The notes: generated by a model not told the origin, from the sequence alone. A stretch of DNA of 64,000 nucleotides from Streptomyces sp. CG1 (GCF_041080625.1 NZ_CP163518.1:8611501-8675500), one strand, 5' to 3'; numbered from the stretch's first letter, positions 47,833-57,545 are shown. Program-made: numbers and translations.

Positions 47833-49141
47833 CCAGCAGGCCGATGAGCTGTCCCTGGCCGAGGTCGTGGAGTTCACCTCCGGCCTGATCCGGATCGACA
47901 CCACCAACCGGGGCGGCGGGGACTGCCGGGAGCGGCCGGCGGCCGAGTACGCGGCCGAACGGCTGGCCGGCGCCGGCCTGGAACCGCTGCTGCTGGAGCG
48001 CACCCCGGGCCGTACCAACGTCGTCGCCCGGATCGCGGGCACCGACCCGTCCGCCGACGCGCTGCTGGTCCACGGTCACCTCGACGTGGTGCCGGCCGAG
48101 GCCGCCGACTGGAGCGTGCACCCGTTCTCCGGCGAGATCCGCGACGGGATGGTGTGGGGGCGGGGCGCCGTCGACATGAAGAACATGGACGCGATGATCC
48201 TCGCGGTCCTCCGCGGCTGGGCCCGCCAGGGCGTACGGCCCCGCCGCGACCTCGTCATCGCGTTCACCGCCGACGAGGAGGCCAGCGCCGAGGACGGCTC
48301 CGGATTCCTCACCGACCACCACCCGGAGCTGTTCGAGGGTTGCACCGAGGGCATCAGCGAGTCCGGCGCCTTCACCTTCCACGACGGTGCCGGCCGGCAG
48401 ATCTACCCCATCGCGGCGGGGGAACGGGGCACCGGCTGGCTGAAGCTCACCGCGCACGGCCGTGCCGGGCACGGCTCCAAGGTGAACAAGGAGAACGCGG
48501 TGACCCGGCTCGCCGCCGCCGTCACCCGCATCGGCGAGCACGAGTGGCCGCTCCGGCTGACGCCGACCGTCCGGGCCGCGCTCGCCGAACTCGCCGCCAT
48601 CTACGGCATCGAGCCCGACTTCCGGGACGTGGACCGGCTGCTGGAGAAGCTCGGTCCGGCGGCCACGCTGGTGGAGGCGACCGTCCGCAACAGCGCCAAC
48701 CCGACGATGCTGAACGCCGGTTACAAGCTGAACGTGATTCCCGGCGAGGCGGTCGCCTACGTCGACGGCCGCTGTCTGGCGGGCGCCGAGGAGGAGTTCA
48801 CCACCACCCTCGACCGGCTGACGGGCCCGGACGTGAGCTGGGAGTTCGCGCACCGGGAGGTGGCCCTGCAGGCGCCGGTGGACGCGCCCGTCTTCGCGAG
48901 GATGCGGGCCGCCGTGAAGGAGTTCGCACCCGAAGGGCACGTCGTGCCGTACTGCATGTCGGGCGGCACGGACGCCAAGCAGTTCTCCCGGCTCGGTATC
49001 ACCGGCTATGGTTTCGCCCCGCTGAAGCTGCCCGAAGGCCTCGACTACCAGGCGCTGTTCCACGGCGTGGACGAGCGCGTGCCCGTCGAGGCGCTGCACT
49101 TCGGCGTCCGGGTGCTCGACCGCTTCCTGCGGACGGCCTAG
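47825..49141 (+). CDS. M20 family metallopeptidase
   Basis: A 438-residue di-zinc exopeptidase of the ArgE/DapE/CPG2/carboxypeptidase S group. Zinc ligands are seen in LLVHGHLDVVPAEAADW (His and Asp), WGRGAVDMKNMD (bridging Asp), FTADEEASAEDGS (catalytic Glu and ligand) and near the C-terminus FHGVDERVP (His). The inserted dimerisation domain (about 190-330) begins GWLKLTAHGRAGHGSKVNKE. Cytoplasmic. Its ATG overlaps the DppA-like stop. The next gene begins 3 bp after its stop. Confidence 0.92.
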   Translation: MADQQADELSLAEVVEFTSGLIRIDTTNRGGGDCRERPAAEYAAERLAGAGLEPLLLERTPGRTNVVARIAGTDPSADALLVHGHLDVVPAEAADWSVHPFSGEIRDGMVWGRGAVDMKNMDAMILAVLRGWARQGVRPRRDLVIAFTADEEASAEDGSGFLTDHHPELFEGCTEGISESGAFTFHDGAGRQIYPIAAGERGTGWLKLTAHGRAGHGSKVNKENAVTRLAAAVTRIGEHEWPLRLTPTVRAALAELAAIYGIEPDFRDVDRLLEKLGPAATLVEATVRNSANPTMLNAGYKLNVIPGEAVAYVDGRCLAGAEEEFTTTLDRLTGPDVSWEFAHREVALQAPVDAPVFARMRAAVKEFAPEGHVVPYCMSGGTDAKQFSRLGITGYGFAPLKLPEGLDYQALFHGVDERVPVEALHFGVRVLDRFLRTA

Positions 49142-49144
49142 CGG

Positions 49145-51109
49145 ATGGGGGACGAGGTGCGGACGTCGCCATACGGATCGTGGCCGTCGCCGGTCGACGC
49201 GGCGCTGGCCGCCGCGCACGACGGGCAGCCGGAGTGGGTCGGCTTCGTCGGGGACGAGGTGTGGTGGACCGAGCCCCGCCCGGCAGAGGGCGGCCGCCGG
49301 ACACTGGTGCGGCGGACGGCCGAGGGCACCGAGGAGGTCGTGCTCCCCGCGCCGTGGAACGTGCGCAACCGCGTGGTGGAGTACGGCGGCCGGCCCTGGA
49401 CCGGGGTGCAGCGGGGCGGCGCACCGCTCGTCGTCTTCACGCACTTCGCCGACCAGCGGCTGTACCGGTACGAGCCCGGCGGCGAGCCGCGTCCGCTGAC
49501 CCCGGTCTCTGCGGTGGGCGCGGGCCTGCGCTGGGCGGATCCGCACGTCGACAGCGCACGCGGCGAGGTGTGGTGCGTGCTGGAGGAGTTCACCGGGGAC
49601 CACCCCTCGGACGTACGGCGGGTCCTGGCGGCCGTACCGCTGGACGGATCCGCCGCCGAGGACCGGTCCGCCGTACGCGAACTCACCGACGGCCGGCACC
49701 GGTTCGTCACCGGCCCCCGCGTCTCGCCCGACGGCCGCCGGGCGGCCTGGCTGGCCTGGGACCATCCGCGCATGCCGTGGGACGGCACGGAGCTGCTCGT
49801 CGGCGAGATCGGTGACGACGGCACACTGCATACGGTCCACACGGTCGCCGGCGGCTCGCGGGAGGCGATCGCACAGGCCGAATGGTCGGCGGACAACCGT
49901 CTTCTGTATGCGAGCGACCGCAGCGGCTGGTGGAACCTGTACCGGGACGGCACCCCGCTGTGCCCGCGCGAGGAGGAGTTCGCCGGCCCGCTGTGGAAGC
50001 CGGGCCTGCGCTGGTTCGCGCCGCTGGACAACGGGCTGATCGCGGTCGTACACGGTCGAGGGTCGACCGTACTCGGGATATTGGATACAGAATCCGGGGA
50101 GGTCGTCGACGCCGCCGGACCGTGGACCGAGTTCGGCGCCACCCTCGCCGTGCACGGCGGGCGCGTCGCCGGCGTCGGCGCCAGCCCGCGCACCGTGTAC
50201 GAAGTGGTCGAGCTGGACACCGCCAGCGGCCGGGCCCGCGCGATCGGCGCCCGGCACCGGGACGCCGTCGACCCCGCGTACTACCCCGAGCCGCGGATCC
50301 GCACCTTCACCGGCCCGGACGGCCGCGAGGTCCACGCCCACGTCTACCCGCCGCACCACCCCGAACGGGCCGCACCCGACGGCGCGGCGGCGCCGTACGT
50401 CATCTGGGCGCACGGCGGCCCGACCGGCCGGGCGCCGCTCGTGCTGGACCTGGCGATCGCCTACTTCACCTCGCGGGGCATCGGGATCGCCGAGGTGAAC
50501 TACGGCGGCTCCACCGGATACGGCCGGGCCTACCGTGAGCGGCTGCGCGAGCAGTGGGGTGTGGTCGACGTCGAGGACTGCGCGGCGGTCGCCCGCGCCC
50601 TCGCCGAGGAGGGCACCGCCGACCCGGACCGGCTCGCGATCCGCGGCGGCAGCGCGGGCGGCTGGACCGCGGCCGCCTCCCTGACCACCACCGACGTCTA
50701 CGCCTGCGGCACCATCGCCTACCCGATCCTGGACCTGGCCACCTGGGGTCCGGGGGAGACCCACGACTTCGAGTCCCGCTATCTGGAGTCGCTGATCGGG
50801 CCGCTCACCGAGGTGCCGGCCCGGTACGCCGAGCGCTCGCCGACCACCCACGCCGACCGGCTCACCGCGCCGTTCCTGCTGCTTCAGGGTCTGGACGACG
50901 TGATCTGCCCGCCCGCCCAGTGCGAACGCTTCCTCGCCCGGATCGCGGGCCGGAGCCTGCCGCACGCCTATCTGACCTTCGAGGGCGAAGGGCACGGGTT
51001 CCGGCGGGCCGACACCCTGGTGCGCGCCCTGGAGGCCGAACTCTCCCTGTACGCTCAGGTGTTCGGGCTGGACGTGCCCGAGGTGCCAGAACTGGAGCTG
51101 CACACGTGA
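49145..51109 (+). CDS. S9 prolyl oligopeptidase-family peptidase
   Basis: A 654-residue serine peptidase of the acylaminoacyl-peptidase/prolyl oligopeptidase type. Residues 1-400 form the beta-propeller (repeated VSPDGRRAAWLAWDHPRMPW and WSADNRLLYASDRSGWWNLY units), and the catalytic alpha/beta domain follows: AHGGPTGRAPLVLDLAIAYF (oxyanion), NYGGSTGYGRAYRERL, nucleophile RGGSAGGWTAAASL, Asp in LQGLDDVICPP and His in FEGEGHGFRRADTL. No signal peptide. ATG 49,145 starts 4 nt after the M20 stop; the end overlaps the S66 gene by 4 bp. Confidence 0.93.
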   Translation: MGDEVRTSPYGSWPSPVDAALAAAHDGQPEWVGFVGDEVWWTEPRPAEGGRRTLVRRTAEGTEEVVLPAPWNVRNRVVEYGGRPWTGVQRGGAPLVVFTHFADQRLYRYEPGGEPRPLTPVSAVGAGLRWADPHVDSARGEVWCVLEEFTGDHPSDVRRVLAAVPLDGSAAEDRSAVRELTDGRHRFVTGPRVSPDGRRAAWLAWDHPRMPWDGTELLVGEIGDDGTLHTVHTVAGGSREAIAQAEWSADNRLLYASDRSGWWNLYRDGTPLCPREEEFAGPLWKPGLRWFAPLDNGLIAVVHGRGSTVLGILDTESGEVVDAAGPWTEFGATLAVHGGRVAGVGASPRTVYEVVELDTASGRARAIGARHRDAVDPAYYPEPRIRTFTGPDGREVHAHVYPPHHPERAAPDGAAAPYVIWAHGGPTGRAPLVLDLAIAYFTSRGIGIAEVNYGGSTGYGRAYRERLREQWGVVDVEDCAAVARALAEEGTADPDRLAIRGGSAGGWTAAASLTTTDVYACGTIAYPILDLATWGPGETHDFESRYLESLIGPLTEVPARYAERSPTTHADRLTAPFLLLQGLDDVICPPAQCERFLARIAGRSLPHAYLTFEGEGHGFRRADTLVRALEAELSLYAQVFGLDVPEVPELELHT

Positions 51110-52029
51110 AGGAACTGACACGGCCGGAACGGCTAACCCCGGGCGCCCGGGTGGCCGTCGTCGCCACCAGCGGGCCCGTGCCCGAGGAACGGCTCCAGGC
51201 CGGGCTCGACGTGCTGCGGGGCTGGGATCTCGATCCGGTGGTGGCACCCCATGTGCTCGACGCCCACGGTGAGTTGGGCTATCTCGCGGGCAGTGACACC
51301 GACCGTGCGGCGGACCTGCAGGCGGCCTGGTGCGACCCGTCCGTGGCCGCGGTCATGTGTGCCCGTGGCGGCTACGGCGCCCAGCGCATGGTCGAGCTGC
51401 TGGACTGGGAGGCGATGCGCGCGGCCGGGCCCAAGGTGTTCGTCGGCTTCAGCGACGTCACCGTCCTGCACCAGGCGTTCGCCACCCGGCTCGGCCTGGT
51501 CAGCCTGTACGGGCCGGCCGCCGCCGGGGTCGACTTCGTCAAGAGCGCCCGCGCCCAGGAGCATCTGCGCGCGACCCTGTTCGCTCCGGAGACGGTGCGG
51601 ACGCTCGCCTCGGCCCGGGCGGCGCTGGCACCGGGGCGGGCCAGAGGCGTGACGCTCGGCGGCTGTCTGAGCCTGCTGGCCACCGACCTCGGCACCCCGT
51701 CCGCCCGGCCCGGCGCCCGGGGCGGGCTGCTCCTCCTGGAGGACGTGGGCGAAGCGCCGTACCGCGTCGACCGGTTGCTGACCCAGCTGCTGCGCTCCGG
51801 CTGGCTCGACGGGGTCGCCGGGATCGGGCTCGGATCCTGGCGCGACAGCGGCCCGTACGAGCAACTGCGCGCGGTCCTCGCCGACCGGCTCGGCGGACTC
51901 GGTGTGCCGGTCGTCGAGGAGCTGGGATTCGGGCACTGCGACGACGCGATCACGGTCCCCTTCGGGACATCCGCCGAACTGGATGCCGATTCCGGCACGT
52001 TGACGCTGGACGAGCCCGCACTGCGCTGA
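51106..52029 (+). CDS. S66 LD-carboxypeptidase (LdcA/MccF family)
   Basis: A 307-residue serine carboxypeptidase. Family members either cut the LD-bond of murein tetrapeptides for cell-wall recycling (LdcA) or give immunity to microcin C-type compounds (MccF). The Ser is in MCARGGYGAQRM followed by FVGFSDVTVLHQAF; the Glu is in GGLLLLEDVGEAPYRVDRLL and the His in GFGHCDDAITVPFGTSAEL. No signal peptide, as expected for a recycling enzyme. GTG 51,106 overlaps the S9 stop. Together with the DppA-like gene this points to murein-peptide turnover. Confidence 0.92.
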   Translation: MKELTRPERLTPGARVAVVATSGPVPEERLQAGLDVLRGWDLDPVVAPHVLDAHGELGYLAGSDTDRAADLQAAWCDPSVAAVMCARGGYGAQRMVELLDWEAMRAAGPKVFVGFSDVTVLHQAFATRLGLVSLYGPAAAGVDFVKSARAQEHLRATLFAPETVRTLASARAALAPGRARGVTLGGCLSLLATDLGTPSARPGARGGLLLLEDVGEAPYRVDRLLTQLLRSGWLDGVAGIGLGSWRDSGPYEQLRAVLADRLGGLGVPVVEELGFGHCDDAITVPFGTSAELDADSGTLTLDEPALR

Positions 52030-52361
52030 GCCGGTCCTCGCCGGCATCGCTGGGCGGCCGCCACCGGATCGCCGAGCCGGCGCCTGCCGGCATCGCTGGG
52101 TGACCGCCGTGGAGCTGGTGGGCGGCCGCCGTCGATGCGCCGAGTGACCGCCGCTGATGCGCCGGCGGCGCCTCCTGTTCGCTGAGTGACCGTAACTTAA
52201 TCACTGCGCACGGCGTTCACCGGGTGCTGGCCCACCCGTCCACTGATTCTTCGTCAAGAAACCACGTGCAGCCGGATCGACCCCTGCCTGACACGTGTCA
52301 CAGCATGCTCCTCGGCCAGACCTACTGGTCGGTATTCGTGTGCCTCAGTGTGGAGGTCCCC
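52030..52361. repeat. Intergenic region with short direct repeats
   Basis: GCCGGCATCGCTGGG occurs at about 52,040 and again at about 52,086, followed both times by G/T-GGCCGCC- or GTGACCGCC-like sequence; variants of the CTGAGTGACCG motif recur to 52,190. It looks like a degenerate tandem repeat of about 46 bp. No gene is recognised; the promoter of the next gene should lie in the right third. Confidence 0.5.
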
Positions 52362-54170
52362 GTGCCCCGACGTGTGCCCCGACCGGCACCCCGCCGTGTG
52401 TCCCGATCCCGTGCCGTCCTCGCCGCCCTCCTCGGCGCGGCCCTCACCGCACCCCTCGCGCTCACCGCCGGCCCGGCCCACGCGGGCGGCCAGTACACCG
52501 TCACCCCGCTCAGGTTCACCGTGCGGGCCGGCGGCCGCAGTTGCGCGGTCGACGCCGACCTGTACCGTCCCGACGGAGTGGACCGCGCCCACCCCGCGCC
52601 CGCCGTGCTCGCCACCAACGGCTTCGGCGGCAGCAAGTCGGACGGCACCACCGACACCATCGGCAAGGCCTTCGCCGAACGCGGCTACGTCTCCCTCGTC
52701 TACTCCGGCCTCGGCTTCGGCCACAGCGGCTGCCTGATCTCCCTCGACGACCCCGGCATCGACGGCGAGGCGGCCTCCCAACTGGTCGACTTCCTCGGCG
52801 GGAAGCGCTCCGCCGACGACGGCACCCACGCCGACTTCGTCACCCTCGACGCCCCCGGCGACCCGCGCGTCGGCATGATCGGCGGCTCCTACGGCGGCGC
52901 GATCCAGCTGGCCACCGCCTCCGTCGACCACCGCGTCGACGCCCTCGTCCCGCTCCTCACCTGGAACGACCTCGTCTACTCCCTCTACCCGAACAACGTC
53001 GTCGGCGCCCGCGACGTGCCCGGCGCCTTCAAATGGCAGTGGACCAACGGCTTCTACCTGATCGGCGAGAGCCAGCCGCTGACCACCCCGAGCCTCGACC
53101 CGTCCCGGATCAACTCGCTGACCTGTCTGCACTTCGTCTCGGACGTCTGCACCACCGTGCACACACTCAACACCGGCAGCTACCCGGCCGACCGCACCGC
53201 CCGTCTGCTCGCCTACGCCCGCAGCGTCTCCCCGGCGACGTACCTCTCCCGTGTCCAGGCGCCCACCCTGCTCGTCCAGGGGCAGGCCGACTCCCTGTTC
53301 AACCTCAACGAGGCGACGGCCAGTTACCGCACACTCAAGGCCCAGGGCACCCCGACCGCCCTCATCTGGCAGTCCTGGGGCCACAGCGGCGGCAGCACCG
53401 GCCCCGCCGACGGTGAACTCAACCTGGTCCAGGGCAACTTGGAGTCCAGTTACGTCGGCCGCCGCATCCTCGCCTGGTTCGACCGCTACCTGAAGAACCA
53501 CGACAACACCGGCACCGGCCCCGCCTTCGCCTACTACCGCGACTGGATCACCGACCCCGCCCGCACCTACGCCACCGCCGACCGGGTCCCGGCCCTCAGC
53601 CAGACCCTCTACCTCTCCGGGGACGGCAAACTGGTCGACAACCGCGCCAAGGTGGCCCGCGGCAGCCGCAGTTACACCAACTGGCCCGTCCCGACGAGCC
53701 ATTCGGAAAGCTCGCTCGCCGCAACCCTCGGCCTGCCCGACCCGGCGCCGTACGACACCCCCGGCACCTACCTCGCCTGGACCGGCGCCCCCCTCGCCAG
53801 GGACCTCGATGTCGTCGGCGCCCCGCAGGCCACCCTCGAGGTGGTCTCCCCGGAGGCCGAACGCACCCAGAACTCCGGTGACGCCGCCGACCGACTGGTG
53901 CTGTTCGCCAAGCTGTACGACGTCGCGCCCGACGGCACCCAGACCCTCGTCCACCGGCTGGTCGCGCCGGTCCGGGTGCCCGACGTGACCAGGAGCTTCA
54001 CCGTGACCCTGCCGGGCATCGTGCACCGGTACCCGGCCGGGCACCGGCTGCGCTTCGTGGTCGCGGCCGGTGACGACGCCTACTTCGGCAACCGGGGGAT
54101 CAAGCCGGTGACCGTGGTCAGCGCGCCCGGGGACACGGGGGTGCTGCGGCTGCCGGTCACCGGCGGCTGA
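52362..54170 (+). CDS. Secreted CocE/X-Pro dipeptidyl-peptidase-like hydrolase
   Basis: A 602-residue exported serine hydrolase. The Arg-rich N-terminus and hydrophobic core (RAVLAALLGAALTAPLALTA) with PAHA cleavage near residue 45 make a long, possibly Tat-like signal. The S15 fold follows: TNGFGGSKSDGTTDTIGKAF, nucleophile GMIGGSYGGAIQLATA, Asp in LVQGQADSLFNLNEA and His in QSWGHSGGSTGP. The C-terminal jelly-roll X-Pro DAP domain is present (from about 470 to RLRFVVAAGDDAYF). GTG 52,362 follows GGAGGTCCCC; the frame is open further upstream without a signal-like start. Substrate unknown. Confidence 0.9.
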   Translation: MPRRVPRPAPRRVSRSRAVLAALLGAALTAPLALTAGPAHAGGQYTVTPLRFTVRAGGRSCAVDADLYRPDGVDRAHPAPAVLATNGFGGSKSDGTTDTIGKAFAERGYVSLVYSGLGFGHSGCLISLDDPGIDGEAASQLVDFLGGKRSADDGTHADFVTLDAPGDPRVGMIGGSYGGAIQLATASVDHRVDALVPLLTWNDLVYSLYPNNVVGARDVPGAFKWQWTNGFYLIGESQPLTTPSLDPSRINSLTCLHFVSDVCTTVHTLNTGSYPADRTARLLAYARSVSPATYLSRVQAPTLLVQGQADSLFNLNEATASYRTLKAQGTPTALIWQSWGHSGGSTGPADGELNLVQGNLESSYVGRRILAWFDRYLKNHDNTGTGPAFAYYRDWITDPARTYATADRVPALSQTLYLSGDGKLVDNRAKVARGSRSYTNWPVPTSHSESSLAATLGLPDPAPYDTPGTYLAWTGAPLARDLDVVGAPQATLEVVSPEAERTQNSGDAADRLVLFAKLYDVAPDGTQTLVHRLVAPVRVPDVTRSFTVTLPGIVHRYPAGHRLRFVVAAGDDAYFGNRGIKPVTVVSAPGDTGVLRLPVTGG

Positions 54171-54289
54171 GCGGCACCGGGGGCGCCGCCCGCCGTGCCG
54201 CGCGCGGTGCCCCGACCGTCGGTGTCCGGCGCCCCGGGGCACCGGATATCCGCGAGACGCGAGCGGCGAAGGCGCCGTAGGCTGGCCGG

Positions 54290-54841
54290 ATGCCGCACAC
54301 CGTGCCTCACTACCTGGCCGAGGGCCCCCGCGTGGCCATCCGTCACTTCACCCTCGCCGACGGCCCCGAGTTCACCGCACGGGCCCGCGAGAGCAAGGAC
54401 CTGCACCGGCCCTGGCTGTTCCCGCCGGACACGGACGAGGCCTACGCCACCTACGCGGGCCGGCTGCTCGAGGACCAGACCAGGGCCGGCTTCCTGGTGT
54501 GCGAGAAGGACAACGGTGACATCGCCGGGTTCATCAACATCAACAACATCGTGCGCGGCGCCTTCCAGTGCGGCGCGCTCGGGTACGGGGCCTTCGCCCA
54601 CGCCGCCGGGCGCGGTCTGATGCGCGAGGGTCTCGACCTGGTCATCGGATACGCCTTCGGCCCGCTGGGGCTGCACCGGCTGGAGATCAACGTGCAGCCC
54701 GAGAACGCCGCCTCCGTCGCGCTGGCACGGGGCGCCGGCTTCCGCCTGGAGGGCTTCTCGCCGGACATGCTCTACATCGACGGCGCCTGGCGCGACCATG
54801 AACGCTGGGCCCTCACCACCGAGATGCGCACCGGCGCCTGA
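54290..54841 (+). CDS. GNAT family N-acetyltransferase (RimJ/RimL-like)
   Basis: A 183-residue acetyl-CoA-dependent acetyltransferase. The N-terminal RimJ pattern is YLAEGPRVAIRHFTLADGPE, and the acetyl-CoA-binding strands and loop are in DIAGFININNIVRGAFQCGA, GLMREGLDLVIGYAFGPLGL and HRLEINVQPENAASVALARG (with N-x-x-S-x-x-L-A). Typical length and complete end (WRDHERWALTTEM). The substrate may be a ribosomal protein N-terminus or a small amine. ATG 54,290 lacks a strong ribosome site, suggesting a leaderless or weakly translated mRNA. Confidence 0.9.
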   Translation: MPHTVPHYLAEGPRVAIRHFTLADGPEFTARARESKDLHRPWLFPPDTDEAYATYAGRLLEDQTRAGFLVCEKDNGDIAGFININNIVRGAFQCGALGYGAFAHAAGRGLMREGLDLVIGYAFGPLGLHRLEINVQPENAASVALARGAGFRLEGFSPDMLYIDGAWRDHERWALTTEMRTGA

Positions 54842-54986
54842 CCCGTCCGTCCCACCCGGGCCTGCGCCCGCCCCCGGCACGGCCACCGTCCACGGCCCCG
54901 GCCCCGACCCGGACGGCACGGCGGGCGCGCCTTTGCGTAATCCTGACCGGTACCTCCCCTGGCCGACTCCCCGTGCGCCGGGTTCC

Positions 54987-56945
54987 ATGGTGATCGTGAC
55001 GAGGATCCGACGTGAGGTACTGACGCTGCCCGCCGCGCAGTTGGGCCCGGACAACCCACTGCCCCCGCTGCGCCCGCTGGACGAGGTCCACCGCATAGAG
55101 GACCGCGACCGGGACGGCATGCCCGCGGACATGGCCCGCCAACTCGGCCAGGACCCGCTGCACAGCCTGCTCCCGGTCCGCGTCCGCGACGGCTACGACA
55201 GAGTCCGCGAGCCCCGTGCCCTCGACGCCCTCGTGATCGAGAACGACCGGCTGCGCGCCACCGTCCTGCCCGGCCTCGGCGGCCGCGTCGCCTCCCTGCT
55301 CCACCTGCCCACCGGACGCGAACTCCTCTACCGGAACCCGGTGTTCCAGCCCGCCAACTTCGCCCTCAACGGTGCCTGGTACTCCGGCGGCATCGAATGG
55401 AACATCGGCGCCACCGGCCACACCACCCTCTCCTGCGCACCCCTGCACGCCGCCCGCGTCCCCGCCCCCGACGGCGGTGAGATGCTGCGCCTGTGGGAGT
55501 GGGAGCGGCTGCGCGACCTGCCCTTCCAGGTCGACCTGTGGCTGCCCGACGGCTCCGACTTCCTCTACGTCGGCGTCCGCATCCGCAACCCGCACGAACG
55601 CCCGGTGCCGACGTACTGGTGGTCCAACATCGCGGTACCGGAGGAGCGCCGGGTCCTCGCCCCCGCCGACGAGGCCTGGTACTTCGGCTACGAGCGCCGG
55701 CTGCGCCGGGTACCCGTCCCGTCGTACCACGGCGTCGACCGCAGCCACCCCCTCAACAGCCCCTACGCCGCCGACTACTTCTACGAGGTGCCGGAGCGCC
55801 GCCGCCGCTGGATCGCCGCGCTGGACGCCGACGGGCACGGACTGATGCAGACCTCCACCGACATCCTGCGCGGCCGCAAACTCTTCGTTTGGGGCCACCG
55901 GCCCGGCGGTCGGCGCTGGCAGGAGTGGCTCACCGAATCCGGAACGGGCGGCTACTGCGAGATCCAGGCCGGCCTCGCCCGCACCCAGCTGGAACACGTC
56001 CGCCTGGACGCGGAGAGCGAGGTGTCCTGGCTGGAGGCGTACGGCCCGCTGGACGCACCGCCCGAGGGGGACTGGACCGGGGCCGTCCAGGGCGCCGAGG
56101 ACCGCCTGGAGTCGGCCCTGCCCCGCGCCCGCGTCGACCAGGCGTACACGACGTGGAAGCCGTACGCCGACACCGAGCCCACCCAGATCCTGGCCGCCGG
56201 CTCCGGCTGGGGCGCCCTCGAAGTGCTGCGGGCCGACTGGAAGCTGCCCGGCACCCCGTTCTCCGAGGCCACGCTCGGCGACGCCCAGGCGCCCTGGCGC
56301 GAACTGCTGCGTACCGGGTCCCTGCCGGAACCGCGCCGGGTACGGCCGCCCGGCGAGACCCTCGTCGCCCCGCACTGGCGGGACATGCTGGAGACCGCCC
56401 CCGCCACCCCGCACACCGAGTACCACCTCGGTGTCGCCCAGTGGCACGCCGGAGACCGCGCCCAGGCCGTTCGCAGCTGGGAGCGTGCCCTCCCGCTCGC
56501 CCCCTCCCTCTGGCCGCTGCTGCGCTGCCTGGCCGTCGCCGACCAGGAGTCCGGCCACCACGAGCGGGCCGCCGAACGGTACGCGGACGCCTTCGACGAC
56601 CTGTGCCGTGAACGGCGCGACGACGGCGCGGCGTGGACCGCCGCCGTGGCCGCGCTCGGCCGGGAAACCGTGCAGGCGCTGCTCCGGGTACGGCGGACGG
56701 CGGACGCCCGGACCGTCTGGAACCGGCTGCTGCCCGCCGTCAGCAGGCGCGGCCGGTTCCGGCTCCTGGAGGCCGAACTGCTGCTCGCCGAGGGACGCCC
56801 GGCCGAGGCGCGGGCCGCCTTCGACGCGGGGCTGGAGGTCGCCGACCTGCGGGAGGGCGAGGACATCCTCGGCCGGCTGTGGTCCCGGCTCACCGACGAG
56901 CCCCTGCCCGCCCACCACGACTTCCGGATGAGCCCGGACCAGTAG
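54987..56945 (+). CDS. DUF5107 protein with TPR-like C-terminus
   Basis: A 652-residue cytoplasmic protein with a galactose-mutarotase-like N-terminal half (DUF5107): VIENDRLRATVLPGLGGRVA, RELLYRNPVFQPANFALNGA, WYSGGIEWNIGATGHTTLS, and PVPTYWWSNIAVPEERRVLA are its hallmark blocks. The C-terminal part (about 490-640) has TPR-like helices (EYHLGVAQWHAGDRAQAVRS and HHERAAERYADAFDDL). The family is thought to act on or bind sugars, often in carbohydrate loci; no activity is established to my knowledge. The start ATG 54,987 is preferred because relatives begin near RIRREVLTLP; GTG 54,996 is an alternative. Confidence 0.85.
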   Translation: MVIVTRIRREVLTLPAAQLGPDNPLPPLRPLDEVHRIEDRDRDGMPADMARQLGQDPLHSLLPVRVRDGYDRVREPRALDALVIENDRLRATVLPGLGGRVASLLHLPTGRELLYRNPVFQPANFALNGAWYSGGIEWNIGATGHTTLSCAPLHAARVPAPDGGEMLRLWEWERLRDLPFQVDLWLPDGSDFLYVGVRIRNPHERPVPTYWWSNIAVPEERRVLAPADEAWYFGYERRLRRVPVPSYHGVDRSHPLNSPYAADYFYEVPERRRRWIAALDADGHGLMQTSTDILRGRKLFVWGHRPGGRRWQEWLTESGTGGYCEIQAGLARTQLEHVRLDAESEVSWLEAYGPLDAPPEGDWTGAVQGAEDRLESALPRARVDQAYTTWKPYADTEPTQILAAGSGWGALEVLRADWKLPGTPFSEATLGDAQAPWRELLRTGSLPEPRRVRPPGETLVAPHWRDMLETAPATPHTEYHLGVAQWHAGDRAQAVRSWERALPLAPSLWPLLRCLAVADQESGHHERAAERYADAFDDLCRERRDDGAAWTAAVAALGRETVQALLRVRRTADARTVWNRLLPAVSRRGRFRLLEAELLLAEGRPAEARAAFDAGLEVADLREGEDILGRLWSRLTDEPLPAHHDFRMSPDQ

Positions 56946-56952
56946 CCGTGGC

Positions 56953-57303
56953 TCAGGCCCGCTGCTGGTCCACGTACTCGAAGATCGACCCGTCCGGATG
57001 CATCGCCAGCAGATTCCGCCCGGCCGGCGTCGGCACCGGCCCCGCGAGGACCCGGGCGCCGAGGCCGGTCAGGACCTGGTGGGCCTCCTCCACGTCCTTG
57101 ACAGCGATGGTCGCCGTCACCTTCCGCAGAATCTCCAGCTCCTCCTCCGGCCCGCTCATCAGGAGAAAGGACCCGATCGCGGCCACCTGCACCCCACCCC
57201 GCTCGAACCGCATGGCTCTGCCACCCGCCAGCCGCTCGTAGAACGGGACCGCGGCTTCGAGGTCATCGACGCAGATACGCAGCGAGGCGCCCAGAATCTC
57301 CAT
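56953..57303 (-). CDS. VOC (glyoxalase/bleomycin-resistance fold) protein
   Basis: A 116-residue protein with two beta-alpha-beta-beta-beta units: LGASLRICVDDLEAAVPFYE, RLAGGRAMRFERGGVQVAAI, and then TATIAVKDVEEAHQVLTGLG with NLLAMHPDGSIFEYVDQQ. The C-terminal Glu (IFEYVD) sits where metal-binding members carry a ligand. Function unknown; members include isomerases, dioxygenases and drug binders. ATG 57,303. Convergent with the DUF5107 gene. Confidence 0.88.
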   Translation of the reverse strand: MEILGASLRICVDDLEAAVPFYERLAGGRAMRFERGGVQVAAIGSFLLMSGPEEELEILRKVTATIAVKDVEEAHQVLTGLGARVLAGPVPTPAGRNLLAMHPDGSIFEYVDQQRA

Positions 57304-57545
57304 GCGACCGAGCCTAGTTGGAGCGAACGGGTCCTCGCAGCCCACGCGAGGGCAGCCCGCCCGGGGGTGCGGGGCCGCATCGATGTGCGGCTCCGCCGCG
57401 TGGGCGCGCCCAGCCCCCACGGACCCGCACTCGGCAATCCACTGAACCCCCACCTCATCCGCACGGGTGACCAACGGAGTGTTTGCGTGCCCCCGGCACG
57501 GTTACGCGGAATGCCTCGAACGAGCCGTACCGCCGGAGGCGCCCC

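Noticed and set aside
47789..51247. 1,150-codon minus-strand frame opposite the peptidase operon
   Set aside because: Antisense shadow; the plus-strand genes there have complete catalytic motifs and overlapping starts.
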